Shown: positions 17,506 through 26,254, counted from the stretch's first letter. The stretch: DNA of 64,000 nt from 66-474 sp963771735 (GCA_963771735.1 CAVYUN010000001.1:372001-436000), one strand, 5' to 3'. Made by a program: numbers and translations. Notes: a model not told the origin generated them from the sequence alone.

Positions 17506-17889
17506 TCAGTGATGGTGGTGGTAATGATGGTATCCGCCATCGTCGTCATGCCAGCGCCGGTACCCGCGATCATGGTCCTCGTGGTAGTAACGCCGGTGGT
17601 AGTACGGTGCGTAGTAACCATAACTGTGGCCGTAGTAGGCCGGGGGCGGCGCGTAATAGCCCGGTGCCGGGTAATACGCCGGCGCTGGATAAGCGGGGGC
17701 GTAATACACCGGTGGCGGGGGCGCCCAGTATCCGCACCGCCAGCAGTTTCCCACGCCGACGCTGACGCCGGGAAAGGCGATACCGATGCCGACGTGCACG
17801 CGCGCGAACGCCATCGGAACCACGAACATCGAAGCCATGACCAAGGTTGTGGCCAAGCTTGCCTGTCGGGTGAATGCACGAATCTTCAT
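17506..17889 (-). CDS. Exported His/Tyr/Pro-rich protein of unknown function
   Basis: This 127-residue protein has a signal peptide (residues 1-31, ending near AFARV), a short hydrophobic GIGIAFPGVSVGVG segment with a CWRC pair, a Tyr/Pro/Ala repeat region (YAPAYPAPAYYPAPGYYAPP) and a C-terminal tail of His, Asp and Tyr ending in HHYHHHH. Metal binding through the His-rich tail is likely but inferred. The ATG at 17889 has GGAG 8 nt upstream. Similar low-complexity exported proteins occur in Xanthomonadales and Burkholderiales. It lies between the PmtA-like gene and rlmKL on the same strand. Confidence 0.75.
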   Translation of the reverse strand: MKIRAFTRQASLATTLVMASMFVVPMAFARVHVGIGIAFPGVSVGVGNCWRCGYWAPPPPVYYAPAYPAPAYYPAPGYYAPPPAYYGHSYGYYAPYYHRRYYHEDHDRGYRRWHDDDGGYHHYHHHH

Positions 17890-17973
17890 GGTCATCGCTC
17901 CGCGTCCGGATACATGATTCATGCTTGCTCCGCGGCACTGAATCACCCCTGAAAATAGGGCACAAGTCATTGT

Positions 17974-20157
17974 TCAGCCAAAGCGTTTCCTAAGCAACCA
18001 GCAGCCATGGATGCGCGGCCGGCGAGCGAAGTCGGACGGAATGCTGGCGCTACCGATGTCCTCGATGGTAAACGTGCGCGAGAGTGCATCTGTATCCAGC
18101 TTGAAACGCCTGAAGTTGTTGGAAAACACGATCACGCCGTCGTCGATCAAACGCCGGCCGCAAGCTTCCAGCAATGCAACGTGATCGCGCTGCACATCGA
18201 AATCGCCGGCCCGCTTGGAGTTCGAGAACGTGGGCGGATCGACGTAGATCGATCCGTAACGGGCCCGCGTTTCGGCGAGAAATGCCATCGCGTCGGCGCG
18301 AGCCAGCACGTGCGCGGGGCCATCGAATCCGTTCATGACAAGATTGCACGACGCCCACTCCAGGTAACCCTGCGACAGGTCGACGCTGGTTGTGCTGCGC
18401 GCGCCGCCCGCCGCGGCGTAGACACTGGCCGCGCCGGTGTAAGCGAACAGGTTCAGCACATCGCGGTCACGACTGAGTTCACGCACGCGCGCACGCACCA
18501 GCCGGTGATCGAGGAACAGGCCGGTATCGAGACGGTCGCGCAGGTTCACCTTAAAGCGCAACCCGCCTTCTTCCACCACCAGGAATTCATCCCGTTGTGC
18601 GAAACGTCCGTACTTGCTGCCGCCCTTCCCACGCGAGCGGGTCTTGGTCACGACCCGCTCGCGCGGTACGTCGAGTGCGACGCCCGCCGCATGCACCAGG
18701 TCGCGCCAGCGTGCTTGCGCCGCCCCCGGATCGACACTGGCTGGCGGCGCATATTCCTGCACGTGCAGCCACGTTTGCATCGCGATTTCGTCGACCGAAG
18801 ACCTTGCGGCCGGGAGATCCGCCTCGGGCCAACCGCGATAGACGTCGATCGCCGCCGCGTATTCGGGCAGGTCGGCATCGTAGACGCGGAAGCATGTCAC
18901 GTGATCACGCTCCAGCATCTTGCGCAGGTTGCGCAGGTTCTTGCGAATGCGGTTGGCGACCATTTCTGCACCTGGCGAGAGCGGCCTCGGAGTGCGGGCT
19001 TCCTTCTGACCGTGCAGTTCAAACAGCGCCAGCCGGCATTCGATCGCGCCGTTGAACAACACGTAATGTTTGTCCGCGCGCAGCCCGAGCGCGCGTTCGA
19101 GTTCCGGTTCGCTGGTCAGCACCGCGGCGTGCCAGTCCGCGAAGTCCGCGCGTAATCGGTCGCCCAACGCCTTGTAAAGCGCGGGCAAGGTCGCGAGCTC
19201 GCCCATGCGTTCGCCATAGGGCGGATTGGTGATTACCAGACCGGTCGCGAAACCCGCCGGCGGCTGCAAATGTTCGACCGGGCGCTTGTCGAGTGAAACG
19301 AAACCGGCGACACCCGCGGACTGCAGGTTGTGCGTGGCGACCGCGATCATGTGCGCGTCGCTGTCGCTGCCGAAGAAGCAGGCGCGCAAGCCGCGCAGGC
19401 CCTCAAGCGCGCGGTCCCGCGCGGCATCCCGGAGACGCTGCCAGAGGGCCTCGTCATGCCCGCGCCAGCCAAGGAATCCGAAATAATCGCGCTGCAATGC
19501 CGGGGCGACATCGGCGGCCATCCACGCCGCTTCGATCAGCAACGTGCCGGAACCGCACATCGGATCCAACAGCGCGCCGCCTTGCACGTAAACTTCGGGC
19601 CAGCGCGCACGCAGCAGCATCGCGCACGCCAGGTTCTCCTTCAGCGGCGCCTCGCCCTGGTCGCGCCGCCAGCCGCGGCGATGCAGCGGTTCGCCGGACA
19701 AGTCCAATGACAGCGTCGCGCGTCCCTTGTGCAGGCGCAGGTTAAGGCGCACGTCCGGCCGCTCCTGCCGGATGGTCGGACGCATATCGAAACGCTCGCG
19801 GCACTGGTCCGCGATGGCGTCCTTGGTCTTCTGCGCGGCGAAGCCCGAATGCGTGAGCGTGCCGCTGCTGCCGCTCGCGTCGATCGCCAGCGCGGCGTCC
19901 GGCGCCATGTGCCGCGACCAGTCGATGGCCTGCACGCCGGCGTACAGCGCGTCCGCGTCCGGCGCATCGAACTCGGCCAGCGGCATCAGGATGCGGCTGG
20001 CCAGACGCGATTCCAGACAAGCGCGATATGCAAGCTCCAGGTCGCCTTCGAAGCGCACGCCCGCCAACGCCTCGTGCGCATCGACACCGAGCGCCGCCAA
20101 CTCGTCGCGCAGCAGATATTCGAGGCCTTTCGGACAGGTGGCGAACAGTTTTGTCAC
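17974..20157 (-). CDS. rlmL: Bifunctional 23S rRNA methyltransferase RlmKL
   Basis: This fusion enzyme methylates G2445 (N2, RlmL half) and G2069 (N7, RlmK half) of 23S rRNA. The 727 residues run: THUMP domain (about 50-160), N-terminal methyltransferase with DPMCGSGTLLIEAA and the catalytic TNPPYGERMG motif (about 310-320), then the RlmK methyltransferase with LNLFAYTGAASVYAA and DPPTFSNSKR. Length is slightly above the E. coli protein (702). Only 3 bp separate its start from the stop of the upstream hydrolase gene, so the two are co-transcribed. Confidence 0.96.
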   Translation of the reverse strand: MTKLFATCPKGLEYLLRDELAALGVDAHEALAGVRFEGDLELAYRACLESRLASRILMPLAEFDAPDADALYAGVQAIDWSRHMAPDAALAIDASGSSGTLTHSGFAAQKTKDAIADQCRERFDMRPTIRQERPDVRLNLRLHKGRATLSLDLSGEPLHRRGWRRDQGEAPLKENLACAMLLRARWPEVYVQGGALLDPMCGSGTLLIEAAWMAADVAPALQRDYFGFLGWRGHDEALWQRLRDAARDRALEGLRGLRACFFGSDSDAHMIAVATHNLQSAGVAGFVSLDKRPVEHLQPPAGFATGLVITNPPYGERMGELATLPALYKALGDRLRADFADWHAAVLTSEPELERALGLRADKHYVLFNGAIECRLALFELHGQKEARTPRPLSPGAEMVANRIRKNLRNLRKMLERDHVTCFRVYDADLPEYAAAIDVYRGWPEADLPAARSSVDEIAMQTWLHVQEYAPPASVDPGAAQARWRDLVHAAGVALDVPRERVVTKTRSRGKGGSKYGRFAQRDEFLVVEEGGLRFKVNLRDRLDTGLFLDHRLVRARVRELSRDRDVLNLFAYTGAASVYAAAGGARSTTSVDLSQGYLEWASCNLVMNGFDGPAHVLARADAMAFLAETRARYGSIYVDPPTFSNSKRAGDFDVQRDHVALLEACGRRLIDDGVIVFSNNFRRFKLDTDALSRTFTIEDIGSASIPSDFARRPRIHGCWLLRKRFG

Positions 20158-20160
20158 GGA

Positions 20161-20682
20161 TCAGGCCGCCAGCGTTTGCAGGAACAGTGCGAATTGGCGT
20201 TCGAGCATCGCGACCTGACCGGCGAGACGGTGGTCGTCGTCCAGCAACAACGTCGGCATGCGACGTTCGCGTGCGAACGCCGCGGCCGCATCGACCGGAC
20301 ACAGTTCGTCACGCCAGCCGTGCACCAGCATGCCGGGCACGTCGCGCGTGGCATCGAAGCGTTGCGGGCACCCGGGAATGACGATCGGCAAGGCGATCAG
20401 GAACAGCGCGTCGCAGGGTGCGCGCAACGACGCCAGCCCCGACACGAACGCGCCCATGCTCGAACCCGCAAGCACCAATGGTTGCGGTGCGCCGTGCATG
20501 GCATCGAGCAGACGCGCGACGCGTGGCGGCACCGACCCCGCGTAACCGAGCTGGTCTTCCTCGCGGAAATCTGGCTTGAAGGTGCTCCAGCCCAGCGACT
20601 CGGCGACCCGCGCGAGCGCACTGACCTTGGTGGCGTCGGGGCCGCTGTCGGAGCCGTGGCAGAGAATGACGTGACCGCGCAT
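20161..20682 (-). CDS. Small alpha/beta hydrolase (KANL3/Tex30-like)
   Basis: This 173-residue protein has the compact alpha/beta-hydrolase fold: an HGSDSGPD oxyanion turn near the N-terminus, nucleophile elbow GSSMGAF (about residues 73-79), the acid in HGWRDELCPVD and the His in LDDDHRL, giving a Ser-Asp-His triad. The KANL3/Tex30-like group has no well-defined substrate. The start ATG at 20682 gives the conserved MRGHVILCHG N-terminus; longer in-frame reading upstream overlaps the divergent amidase gene and is rejected. Upstream partner of rlmKL. Confidence 0.85.
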   Translation of the reverse strand: MRGHVILCHGSDSGPDATKVSALARVAESLGWSTFKPDFREEDQLGYAGSVPPRVARLLDAMHGAPQPLVLAGSSMGAFVSGLASLRAPCDALFLIALPIVIPGCPQRFDATRDVPGMLVHGWRDELCPVDAAAAFARERRMPTLLLDDDHRLAGQVAMLERQFALFLQTLAA

Positions 20683-20764
20683 GCAATGGTTCGTTGCCCG
20701 TGAAGCGGTGAAGCGTAACAGGCCGCCGGACTTGCCCGCGCCAATTTCGTGCAACACTTCCGCC

Positions 20765-21325
20765 ATGGAATATCCATTTGCGATCCGTGACCTGTGGCTG
20801 CCGTATGTGCCGCGACTGAAACAGCGCGCAGTGACCGGCATCAACATGGTCGTCGTCCACTGCACCGAGCTGCCCGATCTCGCCACCGCCCGCGCATACG
20901 GCGAGCGCATCGTGCACCCCAGCGGCACCGGCAACAGCGGGCATTACTACATCGACCGCGACGGCAGCGTGTTCCGCTACGTCCCGGACGACCGCATCGC
21001 CCACCACGTGCGCGGCCGCAACGAACATTCGATCGGCATCGAACTGGCCAACACCGGCCGCTGGCCGGACTGGCTCGACTCGCGTCGACAGACCATGACC
21101 GAGCCCTACCCGGACGCGCAGATCGGCGCGCTGCTCGGATTGCTCGCGCATCTTCGCAAAGCATTGCCGAACCTGCGCGACATCGCCGGCCACGAGGACC
21201 TCGACACCGACCTGGTTCCCGCCAGCGACGACCCGACGCTTCAGGTGCGGCGCAAACTCGATCCGGGACCGCTGTTCCCGTGGCCGCGCGTGATGGACAC
21301 ATGCGGACTGCAACGGCTGCGCTAG
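20765..21325 (+). CDS. AmpD-type N-acetylmuramoyl-L-alanine amidase
   Basis: This 186-residue amidase_2-fold protein cleaves the bond between N-acetylmuramic acid and the stem peptide. Zinc ligands are His32 in VVHCTE, the His in IAGHEDLD and the Asp in the C-terminal LDPGPLFPW motif; SGHYYIDRDGSVFRYV is the conserved central strand pair. There is no signal peptide, so, like AmpD, it should act in the cytoplasm on recycled muropeptides. No ampE gene follows; an AraC regulator does, 33 bp downstream. The 82-bp gap to the divergent hydrolase must hold both promoters. Confidence 0.88.
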   Translation: MEYPFAIRDLWLPYVPRLKQRAVTGINMVVVHCTELPDLATARAYGERIVHPSGTGNSGHYYIDRDGSVFRYVPDDRIAHHVRGRNEHSIGIELANTGRWPDWLDSRRQTMTEPYPDAQIGALLGLLAHLRKALPNLRDIAGHEDLDTDLVPASDDPTLQVRRKLDPGPLFPWPRVMDTCGLQRLR

Positions 21326-21358
21326 ACTGCGCCGACGCCTGCCTGCCATTCTTTTTCC

Positions 21359-22195
21359 ATGCCGGAATTCATCGTCCAGCCGCTGCTGCAATCGGCCACC
21401 GTCGAGGCACATGACGTGCATTGCCGCGGCGAATGCCGCTGTCGCGGCGCCGAGGAATGTTCGGCGGCAACGCACCTGGTCTTCCCCTACCGTGGCCTTT
21501 TCCTGCGCCACGTCGGCAGCATGCAATCGGTGGCCGACGCCAATCACGTGTTGTGCTTCAATGCCGGTGAGGGTTATCAGGTCAGCCATCCAGCTGCCGG
21601 CGGCGACGCCTGCCTGTCGCTCGCGATCTCGCAACCGCTGCTCCGCGAATTGGCGCCGGCCACGCTGCTGCAACATCGCGATGTGCCGATGTTTCGCAAT
21701 CATTCGCTGCGCATCGACGAGCGCGCGCAAGTGCTGGTGGCGCTGCTTCGCCACGGCTTGCGCGGCGGCGCCATCGAACCATTGGAAGCCGAAAGTCTGG
21801 CGTTGACCCTGGTCTGCCGCAGCCTCGGCCCGCGCACCACCCATGCCGCCGGCTCGACCCGCTCGCGCCAGCGATTGGTCGACCGGGCCAAGCTGTTGCT
21901 GGCCAGCGACCTCGGCCGGCGCTGGACGCTGGCCGCGATCGCATCTGAAGTCGGCGGTTCGCCGGTCTATCTCACGCAGGCTTTCAAGCAGGTCGAAGGC
22001 ATGCCGTTGTACCGCTACCACCTGCGCCTGCGGCTGGCGCGTGCACTGGACCTCGTCGCCGACCGCGAGGACTTCACCGCGCTCGCGCTGGACCTCGGCT
22101 TCTCCAGCCACAGCCATTTCAGCGCGGCGTTTCGTCAGGCCTACGGCCGCACGCCCAGCGAGTTTCGCGAGGCCTTGTCGGGCCGGGCGGCGTGA
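21359..22195 (+). CDS. AraC-family transcriptional regulator
   Basis: This 278-residue regulator has an N-terminal cupin-like sensing domain (LVFPYRGLFLRHVG...CFNAGEGYQVSHP) and a C-terminal AraC DNA-binding domain with two helix-turn-helix motifs: WTLAAIASEVGGSPVYLTQAF (about residues 193-213) and DFTALALDLGFSSHSHFSAAF then RQAYGRTPSEF. An HCRGECRCRGAEEC run (residues 20-33) with four Cys could bind metal or act as a redox switch. No ligand is known. It follows the amidase gene closely and may be co-transcribed with it. Confidence 0.9.
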   Translation: MPEFIVQPLLQSATVEAHDVHCRGECRCRGAEECSAATHLVFPYRGLFLRHVGSMQSVADANHVLCFNAGEGYQVSHPAAGGDACLSLAISQPLLRELAPATLLQHRDVPMFRNHSLRIDERAQVLVALLRHGLRGGAIEPLEAESLALTLVCRSLGPRTTHAAGSTRSRQRLVDRAKLLLASDLGRRWTLAAIASEVGGSPVYLTQAFKQVEGMPLYRYHLRLRLARALDLVADREDFTALALDLGFSSHSHFSAAFRQAYGRTPSEFREALSGRAA

Positions 22196-22252
22196 ATCGC
22201 TAAGGAACCTCTGATTTATCGAGGTTGCTGCGGTGCAGGGACGCACCGCGCG

Positions 22253-22424
22253 CGGATCAAACACGGCAAGTGTTTGATCCGTCGAAGCCGGGTCCGGACA
22301 AATCCGCTTGGAGCGGATTTCGACAGCCGCAGGCTGGCCCTAAAGGGCTTGCCCCATGGATGGGGCAAGCACATGCGCCGGACCCGGCGTGCTCTGACAA
22401 ATCCCGGATGGATTTGTTCAGAGC
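22253..22424. repeat. Array of four hairpins in the 22196-22507 intergenic region
   Basis: Four consecutive dyads: 12-bp arms at 22253-22264/22270-22281 (loop GGCAA); 9-bp arms at 22300-22308/22312-22320; 10-bp arms at 22348-22357/22360-22369; and a 14-bp stem with one bulged T at 22391-22404/22410-22424. None is followed by a T-tract. The 312-bp gap otherwise holds no gene. Possible roles are a structured RNA leader for the small gene at 22508 or a repeat cluster; which one is unresolved. Confidence 0.6.
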
Positions 22425-22507
22425 TTCGCTAAAGATTCCGACAGCCGGCGATGTCGCATGCTGGTTCCATGTGCATGCCCGATCCCGGGCATCACCGGAG
22501 CACCACC

Positions 22508-22651
22508 ATGGACACAAAAGAACCCACCTGCGCCGCCTGCGACTACCCGCTCGACGGCAACGCCATCGAGGTCACCATAGGCGGCCGCACCGTCGAGGTC
22601 TGTTGCGAGGAGTGCGCGCAGAAACTGCGCGATGCGGAAGCCCGGGCGTGA
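22508..22651 (+). CDS. 47-residue TRASH/YHS-like zinc-ribbon protein
   Basis: This very small protein carries CAAC at residues 8-11 and CCEEC near residues 32-36, separated by a strand-turn (DGNAIEVTIGGRTVEV), the arrangement of TRASH/YHS-type metal-binding ribbons found alone or fused to metal transporters. Zinc or copper binding is expected. The ATG at 22508 is preceded at 11 nt by GGAG. It stands alone downstream of a hairpin array and has no metal-transport neighbour. Similar free-standing small ribbons occur in Xanthomonadales, with no established role. Confidence 0.72.
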   Translation: MDTKEPTCAACDYPLDGNAIEVTIGGRTVEVCCEECAQKLRDAEARA

Positions 22652-22682
22652 ACACGACACCACCGCAAACGGCTGTGAAAAA

Positions 22683-22707
22683 TGGCGCCGGAAATCGTCC
22701 GGCGCCA
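22683..22707 (-). terminator. Intrinsic terminator-like hairpin on the minus strand, no assigned gene
   Basis: Arms TGGCGCCGGA (22683-22692) and TCCGGCGCCA (22698-22707) with loop AATCG. Reading the minus strand, the stem is followed directly by TTTTT (22682-22678). On the plus strand there is no T-tract. No convincing minus-strand gene lies upstream of it between 22708 and 22931. Confidence 0.5.
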
Positions 22708-22931
22708 CTCCCCAGACTTGTCGACGGTCGAGCAAGCCCACGTGCAGCTGCCGGTGTGGATGGTCTGGAGGCAGTGACGGCACCATTTTTCGCGGCCAAT
22801 CCCGATTTCCTGGATTGAGCCTTCGACCATCCGCTGGGCGTGCGCCGACTTGCACACAGCCAATTGTTCTGGTTGGCAGAACGTCCCTATGTGATTGACG
22901 AGGAAGCTTGCTACTTTTGGAGAGAAAACGC

Positions 22932-23975
22932 ATGAGTACACCATCCTCCCACCGCATCGCGGTCTACGGTGCCTATGGCCACACCGGTCGCTTCGTGCTC
23001 GACGAACTGCGCCGCCGCGGCTTCGTGCCGATCGCCTGCGGTCGGGATGTGGCGCGGCTGCAAGAACTGGCCGCGGCCACCGGCATCGAAACCCGCGTGG
23101 CCGCGGTCGATGACCCGGCCGCACTGGACGCCGTGCTCGCCGGTACCGCCGCGGTCGTGCATTGCGCGGGGCCGTTCCTCGACACCGCGGCGCCGGTGCT
23201 GGAGGCCGCGTTGCGCGCGCGCATCCATTACCTCGACGTCGCGGCAGAACAACGCGCCGTAATCGACACACTTGCCCGCGATGCCGGCGCGCGTGCCGCA
23301 GGCGTGACGGTCGTACCCGCGATGGCATTCTACGGCGGGCTCGCCGATTTGCTGGTCACCGCGGCCCTCGATGGCGCCACCGATGCGGATGCGGTGGATA
23401 TCGCCGTCGCGCTCGATGGCTGGCACCCGACGCGCGGCACCCGCCTCACCGGGGATCGCAACCACTACCCGCGCACTTGTATCGAAGACGGGCAGGTTCG
23501 CACCCTGCCCGTCCCCGCTCCGATGCGCGAAACCGATTTTCCGCCGCCATTCAGCCGCCAGGAAAGCGTATTGCTGACGCTCTCGGAAGCGACACTGGTG
23601 CCGCACCATATCGCGTGTCGCAACCTGCATTCATGGATGAACCTCGCACCACTGCGCGAGCTGCGCGACCCCGCGACGCCGGCGCCGACCGCGGCGGACG
23701 CCAGCGGGCGTTCCTCGCAGCAATTCGCGGTCGAGGTACGCGTGCGCTGCGGTAATCGCAACGTTCGAGCCGGCGCCAGCGGTCGCGACATCTACGCCAT
23801 CACCGCACCGTTGCTCGGCGAAGCCTTGCAGCGCATCCTCGATGGCCGCGTGCGCGACTGCGGGGCACTCGCGGCCGGCCAGGCGTTCGACGCGGGCGAT
23901 TTCCTGGCATCGCTCGCGTCCGCGGGACTTGCCGTCACCCGCCAATCCGAAGTCATGGAGACCACGCCGGTATAA
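22932..23975 (+). CDS. Saccharopine dehydrogenase-like NAD(P)-binding protein
   Basis: This 347-residue protein starts with the Rossmann motif VYGAYGHTGRFV (residues 10-21) and continues with CGRDVARLQELA and VVHCAGPFLDTAAPVLEAAL, the pattern of the saccharopine dehydrogenase-like (trans-acting enoyl reductase) family. Members are oxidoreductases of varied substrate; no lysine-pathway role is implied. The ATG at 22932 follows GGAGAG. A TATAAT sequence (23972-23977) overlaps its stop codon and may drive the next gene, tesB. Confidence 0.82.
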   Translation: MSTPSSHRIAVYGAYGHTGRFVLDELRRRGFVPIACGRDVARLQELAAATGIETRVAAVDDPAALDAVLAGTAAVVHCAGPFLDTAAPVLEAALRARIHYLDVAAEQRAVIDTLARDAGARAAGVTVVPAMAFYGGLADLLVTAALDGATDADAVDIAVALDGWHPTRGTRLTGDRNHYPRTCIEDGQVRTLPVPAPMRETDFPPPFSRQESVLLTLSEATLVPHHIACRNLHSWMNLAPLRELRDPATPAPTAADASGRSSQQFAVEVRVRCGNRNVRAGASGRDIYAITAPLLGEALQRILDGRVRDCGALAAGQAFDAGDFLASLASAGLAVTRQSEVMETTPV

Positions 23976-24007
23976 TTCCGCGACTTTGTGCTTCCAAAGC
24001 CCCCGCC

Positions 24008-24877
24008 ATGACCCAACCGCACGTCGCCGAACTGATCGAACTGCTGCAGCTGGAACGCTTGGAGGACAACCTGTTCCGCGGCCAGAGCCGCGACATCGGC
24101 ACCCGCTACGTGTTCGGCGGACAGGTATTGGGACAGGCGCTGTCCGCGGCGCAGCAAACCGTCGAAGCGGAGCGCGCGGCCCACTCGCTGCACGGCTATT
24201 TCCTGCGTGCCGGCGACGTCGAGGCGCCGATCATTTACCACGTTGATCGCGCGCGTGACGGACACAGTTTTTCGGCACGCCGGGTCGAGGCGATCCAGCA
24301 CGGCAAACCGATCCTGAACTGCGCGGTCTCGTTCCAGGTCGATGAACCCGGTTTCGAGCACCAGACCGGCATGCCCGATGTCCCGAAACCCGATGACCTG
24401 GTACGGCCACCCACGCTGCCGGGCGCCGAGCTCGCCAAGCTGCCGCCCAAACTGCAGCGCTGGCTTTCCACCGACGGCCCGTTCGAGTACCGCTTCGTAT
24501 GGCCGCGCGACGAACTGCATCCGACCAAACGGCCGCCCTACCAGCACATCTGGTTCAGGCTCGCGCAGAAGATTGATGCCACGCCTGCACTGCACCGTGC
24601 GTTGCTGGCTTATGCATCGGATTACCACCTGATCGGCACCGCGCTGCTGCCGCATGGTGTCTCATACCTGACGCCCGACCTGCAGATGGCAAGCCTCGAC
24701 CACGCGATCTGGTTCCACCGGCCGTTCCGGGTCGACGACTGGATCCTGTACGCCTGCGAAAGCCCGACCGCGCAGTCCGCGCGCGGACTGGTGCGCGGAC
24801 AGATGTTCGACCTTTCCGGCAGGCTGATCGCATCGACTGCGCAGGAGGGCCTGGTCCGCTTGCGCGAGACATCCTGA
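24008..24877 (+). CDS. tesB: Acyl-CoA thioesterase II TesB
   Basis: TesB hydrolyses medium- and long-chain acyl-CoA to free fatty acid and CoA. This 289-residue protein (E. coli 286) has the double hot-dog fold: N-terminal YVFGGQVLGQALSAAQQTV and HSLHGYFLRAGD, the central GHSFSARRVEAIQ with the family's catalytic Asp-region, and C-terminal SLDHAIWFHRPFRVDDWILY and GLVRGQMFD. It is a cytosolic enzyme. TATAAT lies 31-36 bp upstream, overlapping the previous stop codon. Confidence 0.95.
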   Translation: MTQPHVAELIELLQLERLEDNLFRGQSRDIGTRYVFGGQVLGQALSAAQQTVEAERAAHSLHGYFLRAGDVEAPIIYHVDRARDGHSFSARRVEAIQHGKPILNCAVSFQVDEPGFEHQTGMPDVPKPDDLVRPPTLPGAELAKLPPKLQRWLSTDGPFEYRFVWPRDELHPTKRPPYQHIWFRLAQKIDATPALHRALLAYASDYHLIGTALLPHGVSYLTPDLQMASLDHAIWFHRPFRVDDWILYACESPTAQSARGLVRGQMFDLSGRLIASTAQEGLVRLRETS

Positions 24878-24939
24878 AGCAGCCGAGCCACGGCACGCGG
24901 GCGGATTGCAACCCGCCGTACCTGTCGTAAACTTCCCGC

Positions 24940-25332
24940 ATGCGCAGGATCTATACCTCCCCCCGGATCGAAAACGTCGAACGGCTGGTTGCCGTGATGG
25001 CCGAACACGGTATCGCGACCAAGGTGACCAACCGGCGCGCGTACGACAGCAAGAGTTATTCGCGTTTCTCTTACGCGCGCCCCGGGCACAGCGATGACTG
25101 GCCGGCAGTCTGGGTCAAGCACGCCAGCGACCATACGCGTGCCCGCCAGTTGATGCGGGAAATCGGCATCGAACCCGTCACCCGCTACGCCGAGGAACTG
25201 GCCGCCTACCGCTGGCAAAGGAACGGCGGCCGCAACCCCACGCGCACCGCCGCGCGCGTGCGCACGCTTCTGCTGGTTGCCGTGGCCATCGCCGTGGCCA
25301 TCTACGGAGCCAGACTGATCTCGGTGTGGTGA
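24940..25332 (+). CDS. DUF2007-like protein with C-terminal membrane anchor
   Basis: This 130-residue protein has an N-terminal ~70-residue domain (MRRIYTSPRIENVERLVAVMAEHGIAT) resembling DUF2007, a small alpha/beta fold described as putative signal-transducing, and one hydrophobic helix near its end (residues 108-128, LLLVAVAIAVAIYG). It is likely anchored in the inner membrane facing the cytosol. Its stop codon overlaps the start of bpt by one base (TGATG), so the two are translationally coupled. The same DUF2007-type gene beside bpt would be expected in related Xanthomonadales; not checked. Confidence 0.7.
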   Translation: MRRIYTSPRIENVERLVAVMAEHGIATKVTNRRAYDSKSYSRFSYARPGHSDDWPAVWVKHASDHTRARQLMREIGIEPVTRYAEELAAYRWQRNGGRNPTRTAARVRTLLLVAVAIAVAIYGARLISVW

Positions 25333-26066
25333 TGACTGCCCGCAGCGAACGCGTCCGCCTGTTCCAGACACTGCCGCACGCCTGCGGCTATTTCCCTGCC
25401 CGCACCGCCCAGAACCTGGTGCTGGACCCGGCCGCGGCGAATCTGCCGAAACTCTACGCGTTGTCGCTGGCGCGCGGCTTTCGCCGTGCGGGCGGACATG
25501 TCTATCATCCGCATTGTCCGCGCTGCCATGCCTGCGAGCCGTGCAGGATCGATGTCGAGGCATTCAGGCCGGATCGCGGCCTGCGCCGTTGTCTTGCCGG
25601 CAACCAGGACGTCGACGTGATCGAATGCTCCCCAGGGCTGACCGACGAGCGTCACGATCTCTACACGCGTTACCTGCGCGTGCGCCACCCGGGTGGTGGC
25701 ATGGACGAGGCCAGTGACGAGGACTTCTCGCACTTCCTGGCGTCGCCGTGGAGCCCGACGGTGTTCCTGGAGTTTCGTGTCGCCGGACGCCTGGTCGCGG
25801 TGGCCGTCACGGATGTCTGCGATACCGGATTGTCCGCGGTCTACACCTTCTTCGAGCCCGACCTGCCCAAACGCAGCCTCGGCACGTACGCGATACTGCG
25901 CCAGATCGAACTGGCCCGCGCGCGTGGACTGCCCTACCTGTACCTCGGCTACTGGATCGAGGCTCATCCGAAAATGGGCTACAAGGCGCGTTTCGGCGGC
26001 CTGGAGGTGCTCGGTACCGATGGATGGGACTTGCTCCGCACCCGGCCGGATCAGGCCCGAACCTGA
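25332..26066 (+). CDS. bpt: Aspartate/glutamate leucyltransferase Bpt
   Basis: Bpt transfers leucine from Leu-tRNA to N-terminal Asp or Glu of proteins, making them N-degrons for ClpS/ClpAP. This 244-residue protein (family 230-250) has the N-terminal Cys-rich region HPHCPRCHACEPCR (about residues 59-72) that identifies the bacterial ATE fold, and the GNAT-like C-terminal part with FFEPDLPKRSLGTYAI, LYLGYWIEAHPKMGYK and a conserved FGGLEVL. It begins inside the stop codon of the DUF2007 gene. Confidence 0.94.
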   Translation: MTARSERVRLFQTLPHACGYFPARTAQNLVLDPAAANLPKLYALSLARGFRRAGGHVYHPHCPRCHACEPCRIDVEAFRPDRGLRRCLAGNQDVDVIECSPGLTDERHDLYTRYLRVRHPGGGMDEASDEDFSHFLASPWSPTVFLEFRVAGRLVAVAVTDVCDTGLSAVYTFFEPDLPKRSLGTYAILRQIELARARGLPYLYLGYWIEAHPKMGYKARFGGLEVLGTDGWDLLRTRPDQART

Positions 26067-26254
26067 GCGAAGCAAGTATGCAATCACCAGGCGTGCAGCA
26101 AAGCATTCGGCATGCGGCATCCGCCGCGCCGCACTCAGCAAATCCGGGGATTGCGGTGTGACGATGTCTTCCAATCCTTGATGTCGGTCCAAACCCTGGC
26201 ACCACCATCTGCACGAGAAGCACATCCTTCCCCCGCAAAACGAGAGCCGCCCTC

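Noticed and set aside
20309..22264. Long minus-strand open frame across the amidase and AraC genes
   Set aside because: Antisense to recognised genes; its residue composition is Arg/Ala/Gly-rich noise with no motif.
22678..22845. Minus-strand short frame with CRHC and GSCTWAC pairs (a possible zinc peptide)
   Set aside because: It lacks a ribosome site and runs through the terminator hairpin; too weak to call a gene.
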